Source: GCA-003244245 sp963712995 (GTDB taxonomy: Bacteria > Actinomycetota > Actinomycetes > Mycobacteriales > Pseudonocardiaceae). From it: a stretch of 64,000 nucleotides of DNA. The stretch lies in assembly GCA_963712995.1 (NCBI GenBank), contig CAVQKH010000030.1, positions 1 through 64,000 of the forward strand, written 5' to 3'. A program made the translations under genes and the position numbers. Under the pieces are notes generated by a model. That model searched no databases. It had not been told where the DNA came from and saw only the letters and a list, made by a program, of their open reading frames with translations. Below are positions 7,854 through 16,877 of the stretch, piece after piece. The first letter of the stretch is position 1. Every line of letters starts with the position of its first letter.

Positions 7854-9860
7854 GTGAGCGATATCAATGTGTTGGGCAGCGAGGTTGCTGCTGCGACATC
7901 TTCATCTTCGGACCAGCGCCCGGCTGATCAGGCCGGGACGGCTGTGCTGGTTTCGGACAACGGTACGGCGGCAGCGCGTCGCCGCGGGCTGTCCGGAATG
8001 GTGATGGCTGAGTTGCGCCAACTGGCCGGTCAGTTGGGTATCCCCAACATCTCCGGTATGCGTAAGAACGACTTGATTGCCGCAATCAAGGAGCATCAAA
8101 GTAGCGTCCCAGGTCAGCGGCGGGCCGTTGCGGAGCAACTTCCGCTGGAGGGTGCCGCTGCCCAGACGGGCGCCCGCGCGACGAGGACCCAGCCGGATAC
8201 CCAGCGACCAGAGGCGCCGGCCGAGACCGGAGGGCCAGCGGTTGAACAGGCGCCCGCGGCGCTCGTCGAGGTGGGTCGCGCCGAGCAGCCCACCCCGGCC
8301 GAGCAAGACCAGGCGCAGCCGGATCGGGTTCAAGATCGGGACCAGCATGATGGGGACACCGACGGTACGGACCGGTCCCGTAACCGGCGGCGTCGGCCGG
8401 TCCGCGGTGGCGACGCGCCGCGCTCCCAGGTCGAACAGACCCAGGGTGATCGACTCCAGGGTGATCGACCCCAGAATGATCGGGTCCAGGGTGATCGACC
8501 CCAGGGAGACCAGACCCAGTCCAGCCAGGGTGGTGGTCAGAACGGAGCCAGCCAGGCTGGTCCGCGCGGTGACGACGACGATGAGGCCGGTCGTCGGCGT
8601 GGCCGGCGCTTCCGCGACCGCAACCGTCGCGGCCGCAATGACCGCCCCAGTGACCGCCCCAGTGACCGTCCCGGTGATCGGGACCGCCGTGACGGGGGTG
8701 AGCTGGAGGTCCGTGAGGACGACGTGTTGCTGCCCGTCGCCGGGATCCTCGACGTGCTGGATAACTACGCCTTCGTCCGCACATCGGGCTACCTCTCCGG
8801 GCCCAACGACGTGTACGTGTCTCTGTCGCTGGTCCGCAAGTACGGGCTGCGCCGCGGTGACGCGATCACCGGGGCGGTGCGCCAGCCGCGTGAGGGAGAG
8901 CAGCAGCGGCAGAAGTTCAACCCGTTGGTGCGGGTCGACAGCATCAACGGCCTGGATGTCGAGCAGGCCAGGCAGCGTCCAGAGTTCACCAAGTTGACTC
9001 CGCTGTACCCCAACGAGCGGCTGCGGCTGGAGACCGAGTCGGGCGTGATGACCACCCGGGTGATCGATCTGATCATGCCGATCGGGAAGGGTCAGCGGGC
9101 GCTGATCGTCTCTCCGCCCAAGGCGGGCAAGACGATGATCCTGCAGGCGCTCGCCAATGCGATCACCACCAACAACCCGGAATGCCACCTCATGGTCGTG
9201 CTCGTCGACGAGCGGCCCGAGGAGGTCACCGACATGCAGCGCTCGGTGAAGGGCGAGGTCATCGCCTCGACCTTCGACCGGCCGCCATCGGACCACACCA
9301 CGATCTCCGAGCTGGCCATCGAGCGGGCCAAACGGCTGGTGGAGATGGGTCACGACGTGGTCGTGCTGCTCGACTCCATCACCCGGCTGGGTCGGGCCTA
9401 CAACCTGGCGGCACCGGCGTCCGGCCGGATCCTCTCCGGTGGCGTGGACTCCACCGCGCTCTATCCGCCGAAGCGGTTCCTGGGTGCGGCGCGCAACATC
9501 GAGGATGGTGGCTCACTGACCATCTTCGCGACCGCCCTCGTGGAGACCGGTTCGACGATGGACACGGTGATCTTCGAGGAGTTCAAGGGAACCGGCAACG
9601 CCGAGCTCAAGCTCGACCGCAAGATCGCCGACAAGCGGATCTTCCCGGCGATCGACGTCAACCCTTCCGGCACCCGCAAGGAGGAGCTGCTGCTCTCTCC
9701 GGACGAGCTGGCCATCCACCACAAGCTGCGTCGAGTGCTCTCCGGTCTGGAATCTCAGCAGGCCATCGACCTGGTGTTGGATCGCCTGCGCAAGACCCGG
9801 ACCAACATCGAGTTCCTGCTCCAGGTCTCCAAGTCCGCCGCCGGCAACGGCTCTGACTGA
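7854..9860 (+). CDS. rho: Transcription termination factor Rho, with long disordered insert
   Basis: Hexameric RNA helicase/translocase ending transcription. About 668 residues from GTG 7854, which has Shine-Dalgarno AGGAAGGA; an earlier in-frame start lacks one. Order: Rho_N SAP-like domain (45-82), a hydrophilic insert rich in Q, D, R, G and P (about 85-275), the RNA-binding cold-shock domain, and the RecA-like ATPase with Walker A PPKAGKT (about 421-427) and a DSITRLGRAYN block. Inserts are typical of actinobacterial Rho. This one has short near-repeats such as QGDRPQGD and DRPSDRPSDRPGD. Unlike in relatives, rpmE does not follow directly. Confidence 0.96.
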   Translation: MSDINVLGSEVAAATSSSSDQRPADQAGTAVLVSDNGTAAARRRGLSGMVMAELRQLAGQLGIPNISGMRKNDLIAAIKEHQSSVPGQRRAVAEQLPLEGAAAQTGARATRTQPDTQRPEAPAETGGPAVEQAPAALVEVGRAEQPTPAEQDQAQPDRVQDRDQHDGDTDGTDRSRNRRRRPVRGGDAPRSQVEQTQGDRLQGDRPQNDRVQGDRPQGDQTQSSQGGGQNGASQAGPRGDDDDEAGRRRGRRFRDRNRRGRNDRPSDRPSDRPGDRDRRDGGELEVREDDVLLPVAGILDVLDNYAFVRTSGYLSGPNDVYVSLSLVRKYGLRRGDAITGAVRQPREGEQQRQKFNPLVRVDSINGLDVEQARQRPEFTKLTPLYPNERLRLETESGVMTTRVIDLIMPIGKGQRALIVSPPKAGKTMILQALANAITTNNPECHLMVVLVDERPEEVTDMQRSVKGEVIASTFDRPPSDHTTISELAIERAKRLVEMGHDVVVLLDSITRLGRAYNLAAPASGRILSGGVDSTALYPPKRFLGAARNIEDGGSLTIFATALVETGSTMDTVIFEEFKGTGNAELKLDRKIADKRIFPAIDVNPSGTRKEELLLSPDELAIHHKLRRVLSGLESQQAIDLVLDRLRKTRTNIEFLLQVSKSAAGNGSD

Positions 9861-9867
9861 CCAGACC

Positions 9868-9899
9868 GCTCTGGTGCACGGCCAGTCGTGCACCAGAGC
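9868..9899 (+). terminator. Hairpin downstream of rho
   Basis: GCTCTGGTGCAC at 9868-9879 pairs perfectly with GTGCACCAGAGC at 9888-9899 (8-nt loop), beginning eight bases after the rho stop. No T-run follows, as is common in high-GC actinobacteria. Confidence 0.7.
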
Positions 9900-10247
9900 C
9901 TTGGGGTAGCCGCTGGCCATTAGCGTCGCCCGCGAGTGGCGGGGCGTGGCGTGACGATCCGGGATCTGGTCGAGGAGCTGGCCTTGGCCACCCTGACACG
10001 AAAAAATCTTGACGAACGTCATGTGTCCGGGTTGGTTGCTATCCTGCTGCCGCCGATGTGGGCGGCTTCATCGCCGCCGGAGTCGACTGGCGATGCGCTC
10101 ATGCGATCGACGCGGGCCGGCCCACGGCTGACTGGCCGACGGGACGACCCGTTGTGACCACTACGCCGGAGGTCTACACCGGCTGGGGCGTGAAGACAAT
10201 CACGCTCGGCTGACCATGCCGCATGCCGCGTTCGAGCACACCTCCAC
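9900..10247. other. Gene-poor junction between rho and the accessory island
   Basis: No convincing gene. A short reading frame beginning near 9951 encodes IRDLVEELALATLT and then loses similarity to anything I know; it could be a fragment of a regulator. A 19-codon frame at 10153-10212 ends in TITLG. The stretch is most simply read as insertion debris at the edge of the island. Confidence 0.35.
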
Positions 10248-10499
10248 TCACCGTCCCCGCGCCCACCGCTGCCCAAGCAACCGAATCTCAGCAAGATCAG
10301 TCCAACCAGCCGGTAGAACTGGGATGGTTCCCACGATGTCGACCATCCCGTGATCACCTATCCGCTGACCGTCCAGCACGTAAGCCACCCGATCGCCCCG
10401 CCGCCACCGAACCGTGAGCCCGTCCTTACGGTGGCGATCAAGGAACACCCACCCGACCGGCGATGCGCCGGGGGTAGCTCCACCCGGACGGCGGCTCAT
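10248..10499 (-). CDS. Hypothetical small protein
   Basis: 83 residues, not recognised. After a Pro/Gly-rich start, residues 17-80 look like a compact folded domain with well-placed hydrophobics, Trp and Gly (GWVFLDRHRKDG, DRVAYVLDGQRIGD, AGWTDLAEIRLLG). Third-codon GC is high though below the core genes. No clear ribosome site precedes the ATG. It lies alone on the minus strand between rho and the XRE gene. It may be a truncated remnant. Confidence 0.4.
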   Translation of the reverse strand: MSRRPGGATPGASPVGWVFLDRHRKDGLTVRWRRGDRVAYVLDGQRIGDHGMVDIVGTIPVLPAGWTDLAEIRLLGQRWARGR

Positions 10500-10632
10500 G
10501 TGCGGTGTCCCGCAATCATGATGGGCGTCCTCAGTGCCCGCTGCCGGATCTCGCCATCGTCAAGATCATCAATAGTTTGCGGGTAGCCGGAGGTCAGGGG
10601 TTTCACGGCTGGTTCCTCCGTATTGCGTGGAA

Positions 10633-10679
10633 GGCCGGACCGGCGACGGGTCGGGGGGCCAGGCGTCGCCGGTCCGGCC
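10633..10679. terminator. 16-bp perfect inverted repeat
   Basis: GGCCGGACCGGCGACG at 10633-10648 and its exact reverse complement at 10664-10679, separated by 15 bases, lie upstream of the XRE regulator gene. The stem is very stable. It could be a bidirectional terminator insulating the island or one of the dispersed palindromes of this genome. Confidence 0.55.
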
Positions 10680-10898
10680 AGCTTGGGGAAGCGTTCCGCG
10701 GAGCGACCTGCCCCATGGGTGCTGCTCTACTCGGCTTCTAAAATGAACTCCTAATTTGAACTCTGGTGTTGGATGCCCAGCGTACACGTGGGCGACTATT
10801 TTAGGAACCTGATTTAGATGGTCCACCCCTGCCCGCGCGCTCATCGCCCGGTAGTCCAGGATGGGCGTCCTGGCCGATGGGGGAGGAGGCACTGACCG

Positions 10899-11753
10899 AT
10901 GGCAACCCCGACGATCCAGCGCCGGAGGCTGGGTAAAGCGCTGAAACGCGCTCGTGATCACGCGGGCAAGACGCAGGATGAGGCAGCGGCCGTCATCGAC
11001 GCGGCGTCCAGCAAGATCAGTCGGCTGGAGCTGGGCCAGAGCGGGATCAAGCTGCCCGACCTGATGCTGCTGCTCGATTTCTACGGCGTGACCGGCGAGC
11101 ACACCGAGTGGATGCGCGATCTTGCCCGGGCTGGGCGGCAGCGGGGCCGCTGGACGGGCTTCCGCAACGTCATCCCGGACTGGTTTCGCGCCTACGTCGA
11201 CCTCGAAGCCGACGCCAGCGAGATCCGCTGGTACCAGCCCGAGGTCGTCCCCGGCATCCTCCAGACCGAGGCGTACATCCACGCGATGAACGCCTCGGCC
11301 CGCCCGCGGGTCACCGACGACGAGGTGAGCCGGCACGTCAAGGTCCGCCTGGAACGGCAAGCCATCCTCGACCAGCCGGACACCACGCTGCACTTCATCC
11401 TCAGCGAGTCAGCACTGCGGCGCAACATCGGCGACGCCACGATCATGCACCAGCAACTCGTCCACCTGGCCGAGGTAGCCGAGCGGCCGAACGTCGAGTT
11501 GCAGGTCCTGCCCTTCGACGCCCAGACCTTCGGAGCAGCGTCGATCGGCTTCATCATCCTCCGGTTCGATCACGATGCGACCTCAGACGTGGTCTATGTG
11601 GAGACCTTCACGGACGCCGACTACCTGGATGCTCCGGAGGCGGTCGAGGCGTACACTGCGCTGTGGAGCCGCCTGAGTGCAGCGGCGATGGGTCAGGTGG
11701 AGTCCCGAAACCTGATCATCCGTCTGGCTGACGAGAAGGAAGCACGATCATGA
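10899..11753 (+). CDS. XRE helix-turn-helix regulator with DUF5753 (Scr1-like antitoxin type)
   Basis: 284 residues. An N-terminal XRE DNA-binding domain (about 8-70, with AAAVIDAASSKISRLELG as recognition region) is followed by a DUF5753 domain (about 95-275, with YQPEVVPGILQTEAYI and NVELQVLPF). Such proteins are paired with small DUF397 proteins; NCBI describes the pair as Scr1-family toxin-antitoxin-like. The stop overlaps the DUF397 start by four bases. AT-rich DNA with TTTTAGGAACCT (10799-10810) lies upstream and may be its own operator. Whether the pair is a true toxin-antitoxin system is unsettled. Confidence 0.88.
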   Translation: MATPTIQRRRLGKALKRARDHAGKTQDEAAAVIDAASSKISRLELGQSGIKLPDLMLLLDFYGVTGEHTEWMRDLARAGRQRGRWTGFRNVIPDWFRAYVDLEADASEIRWYQPEVVPGILQTEAYIHAMNASARPRVTDDEVSRHVKVRLERQAILDQPDTTLHFILSESALRRNIGDATIMHQQLVHLAEVAERPNVELQVLPFDAQTFGAASIGFIILRFDHDATSDVVYVETFTDADYLDAPEAVEAYTALWSRLSAAAMGQVESRNLIIRLADEKEARS

Positions 11754-11962
11754 CCACCGCAGACTTCACCCACGCGGTGTGGCGCAAGAGCACCTGGAGC
11801 GGGGACAACGGCGGCGCGTGCGTGGAAGTAGCGTTCCTGGGTACGGCCGTGGGGCTCCGCGACTCCAAGGACAAGGGCAACGGCGCCATCCTCATCGTCA
11901 ACCCCGGCGAGTGGAACGCGTTCCTCGCCGAGGCGAGGAACGGAGAGTTCAGCCAGCTGTAG
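11750..11962 (+). CDS. DUF397 domain protein
   Basis: 70 residues matching the DUF397 family along its length: WRKSTWSGDNGGACVEVA, then VGLRDSKDKGNGAILIV, then the WNAFLAEAR end. The family is small and confined to actinobacteria, usually coded directly after an XRE-DUF5753 regulator as here. Its molecular action is not well established; developmental control and toxin-like partnership have been suggested. A strong terminator follows 17 bases after the stop. Confidence 0.88.
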   Translation: MTTADFTHAVWRKSTWSGDNGGACVEVAFLGTAVGLRDSKDKGNGAILIVNPGEWNAFLAEARNGEFSQL

Positions 11963-11979
11963 CGCAGCACCAGATGTCA

Positions 11980-12020
11980 CGAAGCCCCGCCTTCAACCTG
12001 GGAGGGCGGGGCTTCGTTTT
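11980..12020 (+). terminator. Rho-independent terminator
   Basis: CGAAGCCCCGCC (11980-11991) pairs with GGCGGGGCTTCG (12005-12016), followed by TTTT. It closes the XRE/DUF397 unit and faces the convergent NB-ARC remnant. Confidence 0.9.
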
Positions 12021-12061
12021 GTCACGTCGCGGCACGGTGAGGCTGCTGTAGTCGACGCAGG

Positions 12062-14367
12062 TTACCGATGCTGATCAGGATTGTGGGCATCGAGGGTCTC
12101 CAGGCACGCACGAACCTGGGTTGCTTCCGGGGCACCCAGATCGTCGAAAATGCTCAGAGCTTCAAGCCAGGATTCACGCGCTTCAGACAGTCTGACCATG
12201 CCCCGTAGGGCCTCGCCTAGGTAATGGAGAGTTTGGGCGATGCGGTGTCGGTCGTCAAGTTCACGAAGATGGTCAGGGCCTGCCGAAAGTGATCAGCAGC
12301 CTCGTGAAATCGACGGAGATCGAGATGGACTAGCCCGAGCATGCATAGAGCCCATGATTCGCCCCCCGTGTCGTTGATCTCCCGTTTTATTGCTAGACCG
12401 TCTTGGGCATAGGTGATAGCCTGTTCGAAGTGCTGCTGGTCTCGGGCTAGTTCGGCAAGTCTGGCCAGTGCGACGGCCTCGTTCCTCGCCGGTGGTTGAC
12501 GTCGCAGATAGAGGGCCAGAGACCTGCTGATAATGATCGGCTGCCTCACTGAACCGCCCAAAATGCAAGTGTGCATTCCCGAGTGTCAAGCAGTGAATTG
12601 CCTTCGGACCACCGGTCCCCAGTTTCTCGTGCGACGCTCAGCTGTCGCAGGGCAAAGGGAAGAGCCTCCTCGAACCGCCCAATGCCATAAATATGCCTCA
12701 GTGAGGTGACCGAGTGCCCATGTTTCACCCCGCTGGTCGTGGATGTGCACGGCGGCGGCGAGACCGAGTTGGTGAACGGTGATCCGGTCAGCCCAGTGGT
12801 AGCGCAACCCCAAGAATGCGTCCATGGTATTCGGAAGTTGCCAGGCGATGGTGTACTGGCCAGTGTCGGCGGCGAGCTGGATGGTGGCCATGAGGTTGGC
12901 GTGTTCTGTGTCGAACCACTGCAATGCCTGGTCACGGTGGGTGAAGGTCAGGGGCTGGCAGGTCACCGTCAGCGGGTCAAGCGGGATCTCCGGGTGTTGT
13001 GGGTACAGGGCGTAGAGCGCGGCGTGGGCCGTGTGCAGGTACCACGCCAGGACCCGATGCGTTGCGTGGGCGCATTCGTCCGGTGACTCGTCCAGTGCGG
13101 CGCGTTCGGTGGCGTAGGCGCGCAGCAGGTCATGGAACTGGTAGCGATCGCGCCGGGTCTCGGTGAGCAGATGCGCGCTGGTCAGCGCAGTCAACTGGCG
13201 TCGCACTGAGGTCGTGGTGCTCCCGGTGAGCGCAGCGGCGGACGCCACCCCGACATCGGGGCCGGGGTGCAGGCCCAGCAGCCGGAACACCCGGGCGGCC
13301 TCGGGTGCCAGCGTGCGGTAAGACCAGGAGAACACCGCCCGCACCCCGGTGGCCTCGTCGTCATCCGCGGTGAGCACATCCAGCCGGTCGTGCTCCACGG
13401 CGAGTTCCCCGGCGAGATCGGTCAGCCTCACATAAGAGCGGGCGGCCGCTCGTTCGGCGGCGATCCGCAATGCCAACGGCAGATAATCACAGTGCCGGGC
13501 CACCTCGGCCGCCGCCTCCGGCTCGGCATCGACCCGGTCGAGCCCAACAGCGCAGCGCAGCAGCGTGACCGCGTCTTCCGGGGGCAGCACGTCGAGCGTG
13601 AGACGGTGCGCCCCGTCGCGGGCGACCAGCCCGGACAGCCGGTTGCGGCTCGTCACGACCACCACACAGGTCGCTGAGCCGGGCAGCAGGGGCCGCACCT
13701 GGTCGGAGGCTGGCGGCATTGTCCAGCACCACCAGCATCCGCCGCCCGGCCAGCAGTGACCGGTACAGCCCGGCCTGCGCGTCCACATCATGGGGGATCT
13801 TCTCGGCCGGCACGTCCAGCGCCCGCAGGAATCCGTCCAGGCCTGGTCCGGGGTGACCGGCTGGCCAGGGTCATAGCCCCGCAGGTTCACATACAGTTCC
13901 CCGTCGGGGAAGCGTTCCCGTACCCGGTGCGCCCAGTGCACCGCCAGCGAGGTCTTGCCCATCCCCCCGGTGCCCGCGATAGCGGAGATCACCACCGCGG
14001 CGGGCTCGTCGCGATCCAGCAGGGCATCAAGCCTGCCCAGCTCGGCGTCCCGTCCGGTGAAGAACGTGACGTCGGCAGGCAACTGTCGCGGCGCTGGCAG
14101 GGAAGACGCCCTGGGGTGGTGAACGTGGACACCGCCCTGGATCTCACGCGCTTGCACGACGTTGTCCGCGCTACCGGACAGTGCGTTGCGCGTTCCGCCC
14201 TCCGGCGGCTGCTCCCGGCCAGTCACCGGCCTCTTGTGCGAACGCGTATCGCCCGGTTGTGTTGCGGCCGCTCCGCGGGAGAAGTTCGCTCTGGCTGACT
14301 CAGTCAACGTGCCCCCAGCGTGCAAGAGATCAGCAGGTGATGCTGTCATGGTTCGTTGGTTCACCAT
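12062..14367 (-). pseudogene. NB-ARC/TPR STAND NTPase, frameshifted
   Basis: Remains of an AfsR-like STAND regulator. From the N-terminus: a linker carrying DNVVQAREIQGGVHVH; an NB-ARC domain starting FFTGRDAELGRLD with Walker A GTGGMGKTS; Walker B RMLVVLDNA; a winged helix region and TPRs ending near HNPDQHR. The reading frame must change at least six times (about 13830, 13715, 12690, 12605, 12530 and 12250) to follow the homologous sequence. The first two shifts compensate each other and leave Walker B out of frame. The continuous upstream frame (14367-12586) would make a 593-residue product without Walker B. Convergent to the XRE/DUF397 pair. Decay is likelier than error because neighbouring core genes are intact. 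Confidence 0.8.
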
Positions 14368-14494
14368 AGCCGATTATGCCGGTCTCCCCATCGATTTAGC
14401 GCGTGGTGGACTGATGGAGTGTCAGGAGCCGGTAGAGTGGTTCCGTCGGCGCTTGTTCGAGGCTGGTAAACGCTAGGCTGGAGGGGAGATTCGT

Positions 14495-14842
14495 ATGCCT
14501 GATCCAATTCTCGTGTCTATAGCCGCCGCACTCGCCGGCAAAGGCGCCACAGGATTGTACGACCTGGTCAAGAAGAAGTTCGCCGGCTCACCCCAAGCGA
14601 CGAAGGCGCTCGATGACGCCGAGGGTTCTCCTCCGGATTCCCCGGAGGTTCACGTCTTAAGTGAGGAGTTGGCGCGAGCGGAAAGCTCGGACCCGCAGTT
14701 CGCCGCAGACTTGCGCGCGATATGGGGCCACGTGTCGACGCGGCAGCGCGCCGACAATGGCGGTGTTGTCAATGGGATCACCGGTACCGTCGGCGGGAAT
14801 GTTCTCCAAGCTCGCGATATCGAGGGTGGAGTGAGTTTCTGA
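14495..14842 (+). CDS. Small protein sharing the QARDIEGGV motif with the adjacent NB-ARC gene
   Basis: 115 residues. The N-terminal half (DPILVSIAAALAGKGATGLYDLVKKKFAG) looks helical, possibly membrane-associating or oligomerising. The C-terminus ends in GGNVLQARDIEGGVSF. Nearly the same motif (DNVVQAREIQGGVHVH) occurs in the N-terminal linker of the divergent NB-ARC gene whose start is 128 bases away. The motif is, to my knowledge, frequent in actinobacterial STAND-type proteins, suggesting a shared docking element. A GGAGGGG Shine-Dalgarno precedes the ATG. Function unknown. Confidence 0.7.
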   Translation: MPDPILVSIAAALAGKGATGLYDLVKKKFAGSPQATKALDDAEGSPPDSPEVHVLSEELARAESSDPQFAADLRAIWGHVSTRQRADNGGVVNGITGTVGGNVLQARDIEGGVSF

Positions 14843-14866
14843 CGCCGAATGCCGGACGGAAGGAGC

Positions 14867-15584
14867 GTGCGCGTGTCGATGTCTCGGCGGCAGCTCGGCC
14901 AGATGCTGACCGCGGGAGCGCTGCGCGGCATCCCGCCAGCGGGCGTGCTCAGCGTTGACGACGCCGACCGGCTCACCCAGGCATCGCCCACCCCAGCTGG
15001 ATCGATCAGCCGCAAGTGGCGCACCCACGGTGTCATCAAGAAGGAATCGTGTTGGTTGTTGCTCTGCCCCCACCGGATGGTCAGCACGGCGCGCGGTCAG
15101 TGGCGATGATGGCAGGCCGGGTTTCGGTCAGGTCCACCCATGATCGCCGAAAGTGAGGTGTCACCGGGCAGAACTGTATGGCCACACCTCACTTTCGGCG
15201 ATCATGCTCCGGTTCGTGCCACGGTGGGTGACGTCCAGCCCGCAGCAGTGGCGAAGTGGTAACGATGAAGCCGTCACGGTTCAGCAGGAGGCCCGCGGCT
15301 GGGCCATGATCGGCGACGCTGATCACTGCCGCCGCCAGCTCGACACGGCGGCCGAGTTGCTGCGCGTGGACTCCGGCGAGACCGACCCGGCCGGACCCGT
15401 CTACCTCCAGCATTATGATCTGGACATTCTGGAAGAACAGGCTGCCACGTGCTACCGCAACGTCGGGCGACCTCAGGACGCCATCCCCATCTTCGAACGC
15501 AAGATCGCCGCCCTGCCCGCCAACCTGCACCGTGACCGGGGACACCAGATGGCCAAACTGGCCAACGCTGTCATCGCCACCTAG
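14867..15584 (+). pseudogene. Remnant of a TPR-containing regulator, interrupted by a palindromic repeat
   Basis: A GTG at 14867 with Shine-Dalgarno AAGGAG opens a frame (MRVSMSRRQLGQMLTAG) that resembles the N-terminus of TPR-type regulators. It degenerates before 15109. A TPR-like C-terminal part follows in another frame from about 15260 to 15584 (EQAATCYRNVGRPQDA, LHRDRGHQMAKLANAV). Between them lies a 23-bp-arm palindrome. The C-terminal part ends early relative to family members. I read this as one gene decayed by deletion and repeat insertion. Confidence 0.6.
15139..15206. repeat. Long perfect inverted repeat (23-bp arms)
   Basis: Positions 15139-15161 and 15184-15206 are perfect reverse complements around a 22-base loop. 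The outer ends are CATGATCGCC/GGCGATCATG. The hairpin at 20491-20529 has the related ends CATGATCGTC/GACGATCATG, so these may belong to one family of dispersed palindromes. Confidence 0.85.
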
Positions 15585-15615
15585 CCAACCGCAAAATGGC
15601 TGACAAGGGAGCCTT

Positions 15616-16440
15616 GTGGTGGATGGAGTGCGTTCTGATCCTGGATGCTTCAGGCTCGTGGCGGAGCTGAACGGTCGTCCAGCGGATCCTGGCCAACTCA
15701 CCGCGCTGGCGTTGGTCAACTATGGTCATTTCACCACGATGCGAGTCGATGACCTGGGGGTGCGCGGTCTGTCCCTGCACCTGGAACGGCTGGTGCGGGA
15801 CTGCCGCCGGGTGTTCGACGCAGACCTCGATCCCGACCGGGTTCGCGGTCTGGTCCGGCACGCGCTGGCCGGTGCCCCCCGATCGGTCGTGGTCAGGGTG
15901 ACCGTGTTCGACCCTGACCTGGAGCTCGGCCACCCCGGCGCGGACGCCCAGCCGCACCTGCTCGTCACCACCCGGCCTGCGACAAGCACCCCGCCGGCTC
16001 CGCTGCGCCTCCAGTCGGTCCGCTACCGCCGGGAGATGCCCGCCGTCAAACACGTGGGGCTGTTCGGTTCGCTGTGGTGGCGGCGTGCCGCGCAGCGCAA
16101 CGGTTTCGACGATGTGCTGTTCACCGAGGCCGACGCCACCATCTCCGAGACGGCTACCGCGAATATCGGTCTACTCGACGGGGAGGAGATCATCTGGCCG
16201 CAGGCTGACTGCCTCGCCGGCGTGACCATGAGACTGATAGCGGCAGTCCGGCACCCGCGTACCCGCACCGCGCCGGTCACCCTGGGCCAGTTAGCCGACG
16301 CGGACGCGGTGTTCGCCACCAACGCCACGGTGGGCATCCGCCCCATCGAGGCCATCGACGGTATCCCGTTGCCGGCCGGGCATCCCGGGCTCGAAGCCCT
16401 GTGCCAGCAGTACGCCGACATTCCCCCCGTGCCGTTGTAG
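15616..16440 (+). CDS. Class IV aminotransferase family protein
   Basis: 274 residues with the fold type IV PLP architecture of branched-chain aminotransferase, D-amino acid aminotransferase and aminodeoxychorismate lyase. The PLP lysine is in MPAVKHVGLFG and the SETATANIG segment is the usual Glu-containing cofactor motif. GVTMR resembles the substrate/cofactor loop. The exact substrate cannot be told; an aminodeoxychorismate lyase or an uncharacterised branch are both possible. The start is uncertain between adjacent GTG codons at 15616 and 15619. It lies at the core side of the island, just before rpmE. Confidence 0.75.
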   Translation: MVDGVRSDPGCFRLVAELNGRPADPGQLTALALVNYGHFTTMRVDDLGVRGLSLHLERLVRDCRRVFDADLDPDRVRGLVRHALAGAPRSVVVRVTVFDPDLELGHPGADAQPHLLVTTRPATSTPPAPLRLQSVRYRREMPAVKHVGLFGSLWWRRAAQRNGFDDVLFTEADATISETATANIGLLDGEEIIWPQADCLAGVTMRLIAAVRHPRTRTAPVTLGQLADADAVFATNATVGIRPIEAIDGIPLPAGHPGLEALCQQYADIPPVPL

Positions 16441-16615
16441 CGGGAACATTACGGCAGGGCGCGGAGTTTCATCTCCGGTTGGCCCATCTGGCAGACTGTC
16501 ACGGCGTAGTGCTGCCCACCCGGGTAGCGCACCTCGCGGCGGTCCCGCAGTCCGGCTCCGGTTCACCCCACGCGCCACACCTAGGGGACCCGGCGGTCAT
16601 GAGGAGAGGACATCC

Positions 16616-16828
16616 ATGAAGCAGGGCATTCACCCGGAGTACGTCGAGACGCAGGTCACCTGCGGCTGCGGCAACTCCTTCGTCACCCGAAGCACCAAAC
16701 GCGACGGTCAGATCCACGTCGAGGTGTGCTCCAACTGCCATCCCTTCTACACCGGTAAACAGAAGATCCTGGACACCGGTGGTCGCGTTGCGCGCTTCGA
16801 GAAGCGCTACGGAAAGCGGCAGAAGTAA
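16616..16828 (+). CDS. rpmE: 50S ribosomal protein L31 (zinc-binding type)
   Basis: 70 residues, the full family length. The zinc-ribbon cysteines are C16, C18, C38 and C41, marking the C+ form normally replaced by a C- paralogue under zinc shortage. AGGAGAGG just upstream is a strong ribosome-binding site. In relatives rpmE follows rho directly; here about 6.7 kb of accessory DNA intervenes, so it must have its own promoter. prfA follows after about 50 bases. Confidence 0.96.
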   Translation: MKQGIHPEYVETQVTCGCGNSFVTRSTKRDGQIHVEVCSNCHPFYTGKQKILDTGGRVARFEKRYGKRQK

Positions 16829-16877
16829 GGATTGAGAACCGAGGACGTAGCATCAAATCAGAGAATCGGTGAGTCCA

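Noticed and set aside
9936..10157. 73-codon frame after rho as a real gene
   Set aside because: Only the first 15-20 residues look like protein; no ribosome site, and the rest is Arg/Pro-rich noise.
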